This document shows positions 1 to 11,491 of a stretch of DNA of 64,000 nucleotides, in pieces. Position numbers and translations under genes: made by a program. The stretch is taken from NCBI GenBank assembly GCA_027943335.1, contig BSBK01003256.1, positions 124,001 through 188,000 on the forward strand, in the 5' to 3' direction. The notes beneath the pieces were generated by a model. The model did not search any database, had not been told where the DNA came from, and was given only the letters and a program-made list of their open reading frames with translations. The stretch is from Chamaecyparis obtusa (lineage: Eukaryota > Streptophyta > Pinopsida > Cupressales > Cupressaceae). Position 1 is the first letter of the stretch; each line of letters starts with the position of its first letter.

Positions 1-1335
1 ACTATATATTCTTGTATTATATTGTTTTTGTTTGTTTTATCGAGTTGGGTCAGTCTTGTCATCCATGTCTTTTCTTTGTTCGCAGGGGGGTCTATGTTTT
101 CGTTTTTGAGCGGTCCTTTCAAGTAGCCCAAGCTTCAAGTTAAGCTTCCCACGGCTTGAACTATGGAGATAGTTCCATCTTGCAGTGAGCCAAGGACAAA
201 GATTTCTCCTTTTTCAAAATCCTTGAGAGCGTAGGCCCGATTGAAGCATCCTCAACACTGAAACACATTTTAAAAGGAAAATTCTGAGCCATGAGCTTCT
301 CTAGGTGAGATTTTGATTTGCACCAGGAAGTGCCCATAGTCACAAAGAAAGCCTGAAAGTCAAAACCCTTCCCAGGCTGGAATATAGACTAAAAAAAAAA
401 AAGAACAAGAAAATGAAAGGGAGGAATGCATAAAGATGAAATAAACAAAGAGATGCTTGAAACCAGGACAACACAGTCTAAGCGCTGCCCCAATTTTTTC
501 AAAAAAAAAAAAAAAGAAAGAGCTACAAAAGGCATTTTGTAAAGCCACAAGGAGCATCGAAGTAGTTCAAATGGAATAAAATTTGTTGATAGATGGGTGC
601 TCTCAAAGGGATTTTCCCCAAAGCTTAAAGTAAATCGAGTCTAAGAGCCCTCTTATGAAGTTTAAGCACTTCTACTAAAGCTCGTCTGCAATCAGAAAAG
701 GGTGACTTTGACAACCTCTATCAAGGCTATCAATGCCTACCTGGTAATAGAGCAAGGTCAAATTGACTTATGGTTGACTTTTGGTTGATGGGCACTGATC
801 TAGCAATAAGAGGTGGATCATCGAGGGAGCTCATGGTGAGAGTTTTCCAAGGAAATTGAACTCACACTCACACACATTGGATGCAAACATCACAGTCTTC
901 TCAACCTTGGTGATGTTAAAAGGCACACTCTATCTAATAGTCTTCGTACTTGGCTCATTGTGCATCAGGGACTGTCTCTTGATCAACTGGCTATAGGGAA
1001 TTTTCATCATTTTTTTTGTTTGGGCTATTTGTTGTGGTCCCACAACCACGCTCCCCTTTCTTGGCCCTTATGGCCCCAAGGGCCCCCCTTCTGCTCTTTT
1101 TCTTGCCTCTTTTTTGTCATCTTTAGGGTTGGTGTCCTTAGTTTTCTTTAGCTTGTCAGCTTTTTTGGCCTTGTCGGCCTCTAGCACCTTTTGGGTGGTC
1201 CAAACAGTGTGAAAGGCCCAGTAGGAGCATTTTTGCTAGATGGAGTTTTGGCCATCTTGACCTTGTTGGTCTATCGATGTTTTTGGCCTATCGAACCTCC
1301 GAGACAGCCAAAAAGGCCAAAAGGCCTATGTGCAG
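1..1335. other. No gene seen; AT/T-rich flank
   Basis: I see no convincing coding region here. The short open frames are low-complexity or lysine/phenylalanine-rich chance frames on homopolymer tracts (A runs near 390 and 500). From about 1080 onward the sequence becomes richer in GGCC-type words (GGCCTT, AAGGCC, TCGGCC) that recur up to 2110. This suggests that the stretch from about 1080 to 2216 is one unit, probably the U3 and leader of a retroelement LTR or of the gene that follows. The boundary of that unit is not visible. Confidence 0.4.
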
Positions 1336-1372
1336 GGTGATGACATCACCAGTCTTGTGAAGCCTATAAAAG
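1336..1372 (+). promoter_or_regulatory. TATA box with upstream 15-bp palindrome
   Basis: TATAAAAGG at 1365-1373 is a textbook plant TATA box. Fourteen bases upstream lies a perfect odd palindrome, GGTGATGACATCACC (1336-1350), whose core TGACATCA is one change from the bZIP/CRE-type site TGACGTCA. A C-to-T change at a methylated CpG, read on the other strand, would produce exactly that difference. A transcript starting near 1395-1405 would carry a roughly 800-base leader before the ATG at 2217. The promoter role is inferred from layout only. Confidence 0.5.
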
Positions 1373-1399
1373 GCGCGAAGGTCATTTCAAACCCTCACT

Positions 1400-2216
1400 T
1401 TGCACATTTGCTCCTAGTCATCCGCTCACTCTATTTTTCGCCGCTAGTTGCTTTCACTTCATTTCGCTCCCTTTTCCTCACTGGTCTTCGTCGGGATCTT
1501 CGTCTTTTGGGTAGGTGGTCTTCCCCTCTTGGTTGTTTCTTCCTTTTTGTTTGTTTGTGTCCTCTTTTATTTCTCATTCTTATTTAGGTCTAGGGTTTGC
1601 ATCTTCAGTTTTTTCGATTTGAGTCTTAGGTGTAGGTTGTTTTTTTAAGGTCAGCCTTTTTCGACCTTAGGGATTGTTAAGGTGGTCAGCTCACATCCCT
1701 AGGCAAGTTTGTGGTCAAACTCATTATTGAACTTGTTTTCAAGTCTGGCTCAAAACCCTAGTTTTAGACTTTTGGGGTCCAAAACTCATGGAGCATTCAC
1801 CAGATCAAAAATCATCTAAGTCCAAGTGTTGTAGGCGTTTCGGTGTTTTGGAACACCAAAACATTAACATCCCTCAAAACCCCTGAAGGAAGTGATCTTG
1901 CCTTTTTTCATTCTCTAGGTTTGTGGCCCTTTCAGCCTTTTCAGACTTCGTGACTTATCGAACTTTCGGAGGTCTGAGAACTCTGAGCAATCTCTTCCCC
2001 TGCTAGAGCCCTTGTCTATTTTTGCCCTCCAAGCTCTGCGGCCTTTCGGCCTTTTCGGTCCTTTTGGCTTTTAGAATGTCAGATAAGTGTGTAAGGCCGA
2101 AAAGGCCAAAATCTTTGGTTTTTCTTTGAAATCATAGTTTCAGCATTTGGTTTTGCTTTCCTGATGTTTTCTCCTCTTGTTATGTTACTGATTCCAAACT
2201 TTTACTCTTTGCAAAT
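1400..2216 (+). other. Long pyrimidine-rich leader
   Basis: The stretch between the TATA box and the first ATG of the long frame is T/C-rich and carries repeated GGCC-TTTT-GGCC style words near 2040-2110 (for example CGGCCTTTTCGG and its complement GCCGAAAAGGCC). It contains no convincing coding frame. It probably corresponds to the R-U5 and leader of the transcript that covers the 2217-6281 frame. No primer-binding site was recognised, so assignment to an LTR is not secure. Confidence 0.35.
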
Positions 2217-5200
2217 ATGGCCGAGAAGGTACTAGCGTCTCTAGCAATGAAATACCAATTCAAAGGATACCACCCACCGTCTAAGGTGACAAACCTGCAC
2301 ACCAAAATAATTGATACTGATATCAAAAATGTGAGTTGGAACGAATATCTCAACAAGTGTGCTCAATTGGTGGGCCGCTCAAAGGACTACACCTCATTAG
2401 TTCATTGCTCCCTAGTGAATGTAGTGGCACACCCTATCTCAATCCAAATGGCAGAGTTGATTAACACACTGGCCAACCACTATGTGCCAGATGAGTGCAT
2501 GGTCAGAAATAGCATAGGAGAAGTGGTCCTGGACCTGAGGCTGGACAATATCAAGGATGTTTTCCATCTACCCAAGGGGGTAGATAAGTTCTTCAACTTC
2601 AATGTAAACAAGGGGATGGAATTTTACAATAAAGATACCCAGAGGGCTCACAATATTGTCAACAATGAATACTTGATGCAGCCATTGCCCAAGAATAGGT
2701 TGGATAGAATTGATATGAGGAGAGGTTATATGAAAGAAGATATCCAAGCCGCTATCACAATGATAAGCAGGGTGTATGGCTTGCCCAAGTCCCATCAGCT
2801 GGAGCCCTAGATGATCTTCCTCATCCAGAAAATAAAAGAAAGACAAGCAAGGTTCGATTGGGCCTCTATTCTGAGTGATTAGTTGGATGAGTAGCTAATT
2901 CAGGTAAAGATAGATCCAAAATTTTACATTACATCTTATGTTGTGTACTTACTAGCCACCAGGGCAGTATATCTAGGGTTGACTAAGGTTGGAAACATTG
3001 GGGAAAAAAATGCATGGCCTTTCACTTTGTATCCTCAATTGGTGCGAAAGGACTTCCTCACACATAATAGCCTAGAATTTAGGATGGTTAATGATTCCTT
3101 CATCTTTGCAATCATCCACTCCATCAAAGGTGATTTCACTAAAAGGCTATCAATAGAAGCAATAACCAAAGTGAAGGCCATTAGCGCATAATATATTCAA
3201 TTCAGAACATTCACATACATTCGGGTGGCAGGAAGCACTTTAGCACCCAAGAAGCTCCCAAGATACCCTCCTAAAAGGGTAGTTCTACTAGAGATAGCAA
3301 GGCAATTGTTTGATGCTCACGAGCATATCAAGCATAAGAAGAAACACTGCTGGAGCTTCCCTATTTCAGTCGGTCCTCATTGTGTTCCAGACGTGAAAGT
3401 TTGCAAGTCTTTGGTTGAAGAATGGGATGAATTCCCACTGGCAACCTATAGTCTAGTAAGGCCACCTTTTGACCCCATTGGTACTTATAGCCACATAATG
3501 GGAAGACATTATATCCATGAGCCGCATATTGAAGACCATTGGGCTAATTGCAAGGATGATTATGAAGTAAGAATCTATGACTATTGCCGAATGAGCCTAA
3601 AGTTGGCACAGGGTGCCCTTTCATTGAAGATCCCACAGAAGGCGTTGGAGGCTGATTTGGATAAAGTTCTGGATTCTATATATAACATAGATAAGGTATA
3701 TAATAGGGCCATCCTAAATGCAGAAATAGATCAGGATGAGAATGATAGCATGGACTTCAGGGCCCAACATGTGGTCAAGTTGACAAGGTCATCGGTTACT
3801 CATTCTTTTCCTATGCAACCACTTCCTATAAAGCAACTCCCTGAGAAACCATCTCAAGGAAAGAAGAAGGGGGAAAAGATACTAGAACCTCAGTTTAAAG
3901 GGGTTGCCCCTCTAAATCCTAAGACTGTATATCACCACGAGTGCCCCACCGCATATGGTCCGATCACACATTCCAAACCGATGAAAACCAGGATGACTGG
4001 GAGCATTGCTCCACCAGAGGCACCTTCATCAAGTGACCATAGTTCTCCCAGCTCATAAAAGAGAACTAAGTTCAAAATAGTAGGACCTAAGCTAGTTGGA
4101 GTAACCAAGGGTCATGTTTATAAAAGAAAAGTGGGCTCAACCCCTACACAGATGGATACTCTGGAAGAAGGTGATGAGGATGTGTTGGATGAAATCCCCC
4201 TCATTAGGAGGACACGGTCAGTGGGATTCCTGAAGAAAAGGATAATAATGGAAGATGATCCTAAGGATGATGGAGGGGCTACTCAGGTAGAGCCAATAAA
4301 TTTGGATGCCCTAGGTGATGATGAATTCAATATCTCTAATTTTGTAGGTTTGCATGGGTTCAAAGAAGTTGAACAATAGGCTCCTATGCAGTTCACTAGC
4401 CTCTTTAGTGGCATAGGAGAAGAGTTACCATAGGCACCTCAAGGGAAAAGTGAGGTTGAAATAGCCAAAGACCAGGAGGGTATTGCAAGACCCAAGAAGG
4501 AATCATCTGTTAAGATCACCTCAGAGGAGGAAACAAGTACACAAGTGCCTTTAGATGCATCTATTCTACCTCCACCCCCATCTCACCCTTCCACATTTCC
4601 CACCATTCCACTTCAAGAGCCTCCCACTGTCCTACTTCCCACTCCCATGCTAGATACTTCGCTACCTCAGCAACCCTTTTCTTCCCATGTTCCTTTCCCA
4701 ACTCCAACTCCACCAGCCCAATTTACCACTCCCCTTGCATCTTCTACACCTCCCCCACTCAACATTCCTCCCCAAGTTCATATGGAGTTGATACCCCAGA
4801 TTTCATAGGAACCAAAGAAATAAGGTGAAGTCATCAGCAGAGAAGGGGGAGAAGAAATTCATATTGGATCTGAGGAAGAGGGTGATAAGGGAGAATCATA
4901 GACAGAGGAGGAGCTACATAAAGAAGAAGATAGGCCTTAAAAGGATACTAAGGAGCAAACAGCTGATGAGCAACAGACGACTGTTGAGGGAGAGCTAGAA
5001 CAAGGTATTAGGAATGAGTAGGAGATAGAAGAAGAAGAAGTTACAGCATAGATAAGGACAGAACACATGGGGACTTCTACTACATTGGCTACTCCCTATG
5101 AGCCATTAAATGCATCCTCAAAGCCCACTTGGTTTACCAAAGAGGTGCAACCAAGGGTTAGGGTATATACTAATGAAGAGGTTGATATGACCACACTAGG

Positions 5201-6281
5201 ATACACCTTCCACCAAATGGCACTAGTTCCCTAGGCAAAGAGAATGTCCTATGTAATGCAAGAATAGGCGGGATGGTGGAAGGCACAGGTGGTTGTCCCC
5301 ATAATGGGTATTAGCGTGAAGGAGATCACTCTGGAGGACTATGTGTTAGAAGAGGTGGACTTGGGAGAACCAACTAGAGAAGGTAGCAAAACCTTGGCTA
5401 CTTTGGGTCAGAAGCATGCTTTGGGTTTCATGAGTAAAGATGAGGAAAGAATAAAAGCATTGGAAGAACAGAATGAAGCAATGAAGAAATTCATTTTGTA
5501 GATGGTGGGTCCAATTGACCCAAATAACCCTGAAGCCTCATTACAGGAAATTTTGGAGAAGAAGGGGGATATAGACACTGACATTCCACATTATTTTGTA
5601 CAGGCTTGTGTAGATTGGAGGCTAGATTTTGAGCAATTCACTAGCTTATCTCTTAGGTGGATTTTAAGGCCCTTTCGAGGCATTTTGGCAGGAATAGTTT
5701 CTTTGGTAGAGATCATGAGCGAGGAGAATGGGGTAGAAGAAACCATCCTAAATTAGCAAAAGGTATTAGATGAGTTGACAATGATAAGGAAGCAGTGCTT
5801 CTAGGTGCTAATGAAGATTTATGAAGGAGCAGAATTAGATAACTTTAAAGAATGTATCCAAAAGATAACAGCGGCATTGGCCATACTTGAGAAGGTGCTC
5901 AAAAGGTTGGATAAGAAAAGGGATGAGGGCATGCTATTTGTAAATGAGTTATAGGAGTTCTTTAAGGGGTTGGATTTGGATTTGTTCGATGATGATGATG
6001 ATAAGACTATGCACCCGGTGAGTGATATTGTCAATCAGTACTTGAATATATTTCAATGGGTAAAAACAAAGGAGGATCTTCAGCAAATGTTTTATCAAAG
6101 GGAGGAGATTCAGAAAATGTTGTCTTGTGAAGAAGAAATAAAGGCTTTTGCCAGGGGATTGAAAGAGTTTAGAGATAGACAGAGGGAGATTTTCCAAGGC
6201 ATTAAGATGCTGGACTTCAACAAGGTGTTGGAGGTGGTGGATAGATTCAAGAAGGCACATCCAGAACTACCTTCTAGCTAG
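2217..6281 (+). pseudogene. Long unknown retroelement-like ORF with many TAG/TAA
   Basis: A single reading frame of 1,355 codons runs from ATG 2217 (ATATGGCC context) to the final TAG at 6279. It has no frameshift but is crossed by 19 internal stops: TAG at 2808, 2880, 2892, 4377, 4431, 4806, 4899, 5019, 5049, 5232, 5265, 5499, 5754, 5802 and 5952, and TAA at 3189, 4056, 4821 and 4938. None is TGA. In order the product has a globular N-terminal half (2217-4056), a basic/acidic linker, a proline-rich block (4545-4808, PPPPSHP), a glutamate-rich block (4840-5060), and a charged helical, probably coiled-coil C-terminus (5430-6270, with a DLDLFDDDDD patch near 5973). The N-terminal part loosely resembles the globular domain of plant retroelement accessory (env-position/plant-mobile-type) proteins; that is an impression, not a match. 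Codon texture and frame conservation show that it was once coding. The stops look like CAG/CAA-to-TAG/TAA decay of a methylated element. Confidence 0.7.
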
Positions 6282-7700
6282 TGGGCCTCCAGCTTAAGAT
6301 CTGTCAGCTCCCATGTATAGAAAATGTAGTTTTGGTACTTAGTCATTTTTTCAGTGCAAGATTTTCGGCCATTTTGGCCATGGGGAGTTTTTGGCCACCT
6401 ATAAGTCTAACAACTCTGACAACTCCATAGTAGTAGAGATAAGGTTAGCACTTAGCCAATTTTGGGTGTTGCATTTTCGGACCAAGTGTCAAGTTTTGGG
6501 CATTTTTTGGGCACGTCTGGGAGTTGACTCTAGTTTTCTCAGAGATCACTTCTCAATCATCTAGGCTTCTTTCTTGGGATTGTTTAGGCATGATTGTGGG
6601 ATCTCTTTTAGTCATGACTATGTAGAGCAACTAAAGCCAATGATCCAGGGGACAAACATGAAGATCACCACACGCATGAACGAGTTTCAGCCTATTTTTG
6701 AGATATCTAATGCTTGTTTTGTTCAAATCTTTGTAATGCACGAGGCTTGACTCCATGCTAGGATAGTTTAGCTAAGCTTTAGAAGTATTTTATTTAATGC
6801 AAAGCTTTAGTTTAGTTTTACTTTGAATTTTGATTGCAGCAAAACCCTAGCTACGAAAATAAGAGCAGAGCTTTAGAAATTGTAATAAAATGATTTAATT
6901 AGGGTTGACTTGATCATTAATATAAGATATACAATTGGTGCTTCATTCATGGTGTGATTCTTTTGCTATCTATGCAAAATTTGTGAATGTGTGATTTGCT
7001 CATTCTTTGTGTCAAAGAGCCAATTGGTTGTTTAGTCATTTTAAGTCTATGATCTAGTTCAGTGTTTGCTGGTATTACATTGCTATGTTGTGATGAATTT
7101 CTGAGAAGATTATTCTTTGGTGCCTAAAGATTAACTTGTCTCACATGTGTGCACATCTGGAGTGGCTTCGTGATCTGATGATTTTTGACTTATCATACGT
7201 CTACATTTGTTCAATTTCTATCGATGATTGCATCTGTTCAACTGAAGATTGTGACATGATCTGATCTCTCTTGTGTGGGTTTTCTCATCTTCTTATTTCT
7301 TTAATTCACATGGTGGTGTTATGCTAGCATATGTCCAATAGGTTTTGTTTCAGCAATTTCTTTCAAATTTCTTGTTACCTTACATCTTCTAACCCTCTTT
7401 GCAAGTTATTTCAGTAGATCAATTAAATCAGCATCGCTTTCATTCTTAAAATCTGAAAATCATATCAAAAAAGAGATATCTTGGTTTCCTAAAGTTTATT
7501 TTATAGTTTCCCTTGAGAAAAGAGCCAGCAAAGGCCTCCTTGTTAAACAGATTCATATTTGTCTTTCGTTGAGCTATCCAAGTAGTTGAGACCCAGCCAG
7601 AATGAACCTTGAGATTGATTCCATCAGTCTTCCAAGAGGGGAAGTTGCTCACGCAAATTCCTAGCCATTGTCCTCATGTAAAAATGACACTCAACAATTA
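6282..7700. other. No gene seen; AT-rich, possible LTR/3' flank
   Basis: This is AT-rich DNA following the long frame. Near 6360-6420 it repeats the GGCC/TTTTGGCC vocabulary of the upstream leader, so it may be the 3' flank of the same unit. One 68-residue minus-strand frame (7446-7652, containing GWVSTTWIAQR) has a protein-like composition, but I cannot recognise it. Homology with Athila element B begins abruptly at about 7701. Confidence 0.4.
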
Positions 7701-8754
7701 GGTTCTGAAGGTAATACACAATTCTCAAAATTATCTTCATACGTACTTAACTCTAACACAGAACTCCCAAATACATCTTTGATTACAACACAGTCATTAT
7801 TAAGAATGCTCTGAGTGACTTCATCTTCCTCTTGTAGCTTTAGAAAGGATTTCCTATGTAACATGATGAGCTAAACCATAGAATTCAGTTCTTCTTCCCC
7901 ATCTCCTAATTCTAGCCATATAGGTGTAGTCAAATCTGGCTGCTGTTGAGCTAGAGGATACAATGCTAATTTCTTAGTGGCTTGCCCATCTAAAATTGTC
8001 ATGTTCCCTGATCTACAACTTATGTTTGCATCAACTGTTTCTAACCATGGATGCCCTAGAATAACAAGGTAACCAGCAAGGTTCACTTTTGGTGAAAGGA
8101 TCATGAAATCAGTAGGGTACTCCCAAGAATCTAAGGCAACTATTTTATCTTCTATCATTCCATCAGGAGTAACAATAGAGCTATCTACTAATTGCAATAT
8201 TGTTGGAGTAGCTCTCAACCCTTCAATACTCAGTTTATTCATAGTATCCTTAGTCATTACATTAATGGAAACACCTAAGTCTATTAATGCATTTTTTGAC
8301 AGACTAGCCATTAATGATGATATTCACAACTAGACTCCCTGGATCTGAATATTTTGGTATTACCAGTTTTTCTAGCATGATATCAGCCAATTTTCCTATA
8401 ACATGAACTGTTGTAGGATCCTTTTTCTTCCTCCCAGGATTTTTAAGACAAGCTTCTTTAATTGCCTTTCCATAAACTAGAACATCTTTTATTGCTTGAA
8501 ATAGGGGAATCTGGACATGCATGTTGTTTAACTGGTCAAGGATATCAAATGGCTAATCTTATTCTTTTGGTATGGACTTCTCCATGCTAAGCCTTTGGGG
8601 AAAGGGTGGTTTAACTGATGTATGAATATTAGCTAAGTTGGAAACATTTTCTGATGCAACAGTATTTGGAAAATTATTCTCTAGAATCAGTACTACTGTT
8701 GCAGGAAGGTTTGGCACTTCAGTGATAAGGGGTGGTTCAGGTGTTGGCAAGGTA
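7701..8754 (-). pseudogene. Athila-like protease region of element A
   Basis: Minus-strand fragments of the Gag-Pol polyprotein lie downstream of the nested insertion. The frame ending at 7871 begins with the aspartic-protease signature as it occurs in Athila elements (ALIDLGVSINVM, a D-L-G form of the D-[ST]-G triad). It is followed by the conserved TPDGMIEDKIVALDSWEYP segment. The upstream piece (8304-8522) is the linker between Gag and protease, rich in KKP/GRKKKDP. A stop separates these pieces. The sequence corresponds residue by residue to the region of B at 31735-32858. The frame is cut off at 7701, so no reverse transcriptase follows. Not functional. Confidence 0.8.
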
Positions 8755-8759
8755 GTACC

Positions 8760-9657
8760 TAATGTAGGAGCATCCCAGGGTAGTTGGCTATCCTGCATGT
8801 TTGGGAGATTTGATGGAGTTGTGTGGACTTATTTTCATGTGTGAGGGGTTTGGTAGAATTGGATAAACCTACTTGGGTCTTCGGTGATTGGATTTGATGT
8901 ATCTAATGGAACTTGGCATGGTCTTGGTTGCTCAGCATGGCCTTGGGGAGCTCGGCCTTGCTTAGGAATTTGGTGCCTATTTCAAGCTATATAAGTAATT
9001 TTCCATAAATATTTAGAGGCTGCAAATTTCAAGGATTGAAGAGGTCCTATATTTCTACCTACGGTTTGAAGCATGAGTTCTAATTCATCTGGAGCTAGGA
9101 GATATCGTGATTTTACTAAGACATCAATTTTGGGAATTTAATTGTTGTTGTTGGCCGACTTGTGGCATTTAATTTTGGTATTTGTATTTAATTTATATTC
9201 AGGGCCGACCTGTGGCTTAGATTGGTATAAGTAGAGGTTGTGGGGGAAGTCTTTAGGGATGATTCATCCACTTGGGAGAAGAGGAGGTGGATGTGGAGCG
9301 AGTTTTGAGGAGAGCTAGTAGCTACGGCTTGGGAAACAAGGAGATTGCTTGGTGGGCTTGCGAGCACAAGTTTAGATCTTCCTTGGGGGTTCCTACCAGT
9401 GTGTGGATCTGGGCTAGCTAGGGTTTGGTTTGGATCTTGTGAGATCTTGTGGATTTTCTATTGTATTTTCATTGTATTTGGCCGTAACCCGGAAGGCCTT
9501 ACAGCCGGGCATGTTGGATGAAAATATGATGATTCTATTATGAGTATTGGCATTGTGTGGATCTATATCTCTGTATTGTTATTATATTCTATTGTGTGGT
9601 TATTTGCTGGGGGCTAGGACATCTCCATTGGGGATTCTCCTACCTTGCACTACATCA
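8760..9657 (+). repeat. Left LTR of Gag-protease element
   Basis: This 898-bp LTR begins TAATGTAGG (ancestral TGATGTAGG by comparison with the right copy) and ends CTACATCA. It aligns over its full length with 11492-12389 without an indel. Its U3 contains the CGGCC/GGCCGACTTG words near 9150 and a TATAAGTAG TATA-like word near 9226, and the PBS follows directly. Confidence 0.92.
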
Positions 9658-9659
9658 AG

Positions 9660-9677
9660 TGGTATCAGAGCCAGGTT
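9660..9677 (+). other. Primer-binding site, tRNA-iMet type
   Basis: TGGTATCAGAGCCAGG starts two bases after the end of the left LTR. It is the standard plant PBS complementary to the 3' end of initiator methionine tRNA. It primes minus-strand DNA synthesis. Confidence 0.93.
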
Positions 9678-9726
9678 TGGACCTAGTTGGTGATTTGCTG
9701 CAAAGGGTTTGCGAAGATCTTGGAAG

Positions 9727-10808
9727 ATGCCTCCGAGAAGATTGGACCCTAGGGCAATTGATGATCTTACTGATACTGTGGAAGAACAAATCTCAGAGAA
9801 GATTAAGGCTCAAATAGAGGAGGTCAAAGCTAGTCTTAGATCTGAGATGGAGTTGATGAAGAGTGATATGATTGCTGAGATTGTAAGTGCCTTGGGTGGT
9901 ATACCTAGGCATGTGGGTACTGAAGATGGTTATGAGGAAGCTGCTGAAGAATTTGAGACTACTAGATCTAATGGTAGAGCTGAGCAAGATGAGAGACCTA
10001 GAGGAAATAGGATTGTTTAGTTTGATGATCTGGACCTCAGTTCAAGCTAAAGCATAAGATGGAGGTTTCTAATTTCTCAGGTACTTTAAATCCTGAAGAC
10101 CTGATTGATTGGATTGGTGAATTGGAAGACTATTTTGAACTCGAGGATATTGAAGATCCACTCAGAGTGAGGATAGCACAGACCAAGCTAAAGGGACATG
10201 CTGCTCTTTGGTGGAAAGAGGTACAGTGAGATAGAGAAGAGGAGGGTGAAATGAAGATCACTAGATGGAGATTGATGGTGACTAAACTGAAGGCTAAGTT
10301 CATTCCTGTTGATTATGAACTTGAGTTGTTTAAGAGGTTGCAGAATTTAAAACAAAAGGATATGACTGTGAAAGATTATACAGAGGAGTTTTACAAGTTG
10401 ACTATTCATTCTGGACATAGAGAGTTGTCTAAGGAGAAGGTGGCTAGATACATTAATGGTTTGAGATTCAATATTCAGGATGAGGTTGGTATGCTGAATA
10501 TTTCTTCAGTTGAGGATGCCTATCAGTATGCTTTGAGGGCCGAAGAAAAGTTGAAGAGGAAGAATCAAGGTGGTTCCCGAGGGAAGGAGAAGTAGGATTA
10601 TTCAGCAAAACCAAATGCAGAAGCTGAACCAAAACTTGTTGATCAAAAGCGAAGGATAGGTCAAGGTGAATTTAAGGGTACTTGTTTCAAATGTCATGAA
10701 GAAGGGCATAGAGCTTATCAGTGTCCGCGGAAGGATGGTGACAAAAGAGCTGCTGTTGTGGATGAGGTTGAAGACCAAGAACCTGAGCAAGGAGAGAGTT
10801 TGCTAGCT
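9727..10808 (+). pseudogene. gag: Retrotransposon Gag with zinc knuckle
   Basis: Gag starts at ATG 9727 (MPPRRLDP) with a helical N-terminus. It stops at 10018, where the frame also shifts, and then continues as the retrotransposon-gag core (10059-10595), with the conserved LIDWIGELEDYFE and KGHAALWW stretches and the capsid segment ending YQYALRAEEKLKRK. A CCHC zinc knuckle, CFKCHEEGHRAYQC (about 10687-10728), follows after a TAG at 10593. Internal stops near 10228, 10593 and 10809 and the shift around 10020-10060 inactivate it. Domain order and spacing are those of a chromovirus-like Ty3/gypsy Gag. It would form the virus-like particle. Confidence 0.85.
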
Positions 10809-10820
10809 TGACGAGTACTG

Positions 10821-11384
10821 ATGGGTCAAAGGACATGGGAATCTTGTCAGAGGACTAATTTGTTCAGGACTTGTTGCAAGTCTAGTGGCAAAGTTTGTAA
10901 TGTGATTATGGATGGTGGTAGTACTGATAACCTTGTTGCTGAGGAGATGGTTCAGAAACTTGGTTTGAAAAGAACAAGACATCCTTATCCTTATAGGATT
11001 GGTTGGTTGCAAGGTGAGCATGCTTTGGAAGTAAGGGAGCAGTGCCTTGTTGGTATCCAGATTGGGAAGTATAAGGATCAAGTGTTGTGTGATATTGTGG
11101 ACATGAACAGTTGTCATTTGTTGCTTGGTAAACCTTGGCAGTATGATTGTAGGGCTATGCATGATTGTGTCAAGAATGTGTTTACAATTGTGAAAGATGG
11201 CAAGAAGTATTCCCTAAATCCCTTGCAAAATGAAGAGGTTGGTAGAAGGAACTTGAGCATTGGTAGCCGAGTTGAGTTGGCAGATTCTGAAAGGGTTAGA
11301 GATCAGCGTGGACAGCAAACCTGTGAGACATCGAGGATGGATATGAAGATGCAGCAGCAGAACAAGGGAAAGAATGTGTAAGTT
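10821..11384 (+). pseudogene. Aspartic protease domain, pol end deleted
   Basis: The 186-residue frame holds a retropepsin-like domain. The catalytic triad appears as IMDGGSTDNLV (D-G-G-S), followed by the conserved PYRIGWLQG and LLLGKPWQYD segments. It lies in the same frame as the Gag core. After it the frame reads a TAA, then a short tail (EDLEDMYVKNHSGIYVLNP), and then the 3' LTR only about 90 bases later. Reverse transcriptase, RNase H and integrase are absent. A G/A-rich tract (CTGGGGAGTC, about 11482-11491) just before the right LTR is the likely polypurine tract. Confidence 0.82.
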
Positions 11385-11491
11385 GAAGACTTGGAGGACA
11401 TGTATGTGAAGAACCATTCAGGGATTTATGTGTTGAATCCCAGATGATGTTCTTCCAGCTATTGAGAGCATCTTTTCGCACCTGGGGAGTC

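Noticed and set aside
2568..2846. Minus-strand frame inside the long plus-strand ORF
   Set aside because: It is the antisense shadow of the 2217-6281 frame.
2217..6281. True genetic-code change (TAG/TAA read as Gln)
   Set aside because: Elements A and B show CAG-to-TAG and TGG-to-TAG decay in the same window, and other frames here also carry TGA stops, so ordinary decay is the simpler account; kept only as a remote alternative in the findings.
8638..8844. Plus-strand frame across the left border of the Gag-protease element
   Set aside because: It crosses a TSD/LTR junction and is antisense to element A; it is a by-product of the insertion.
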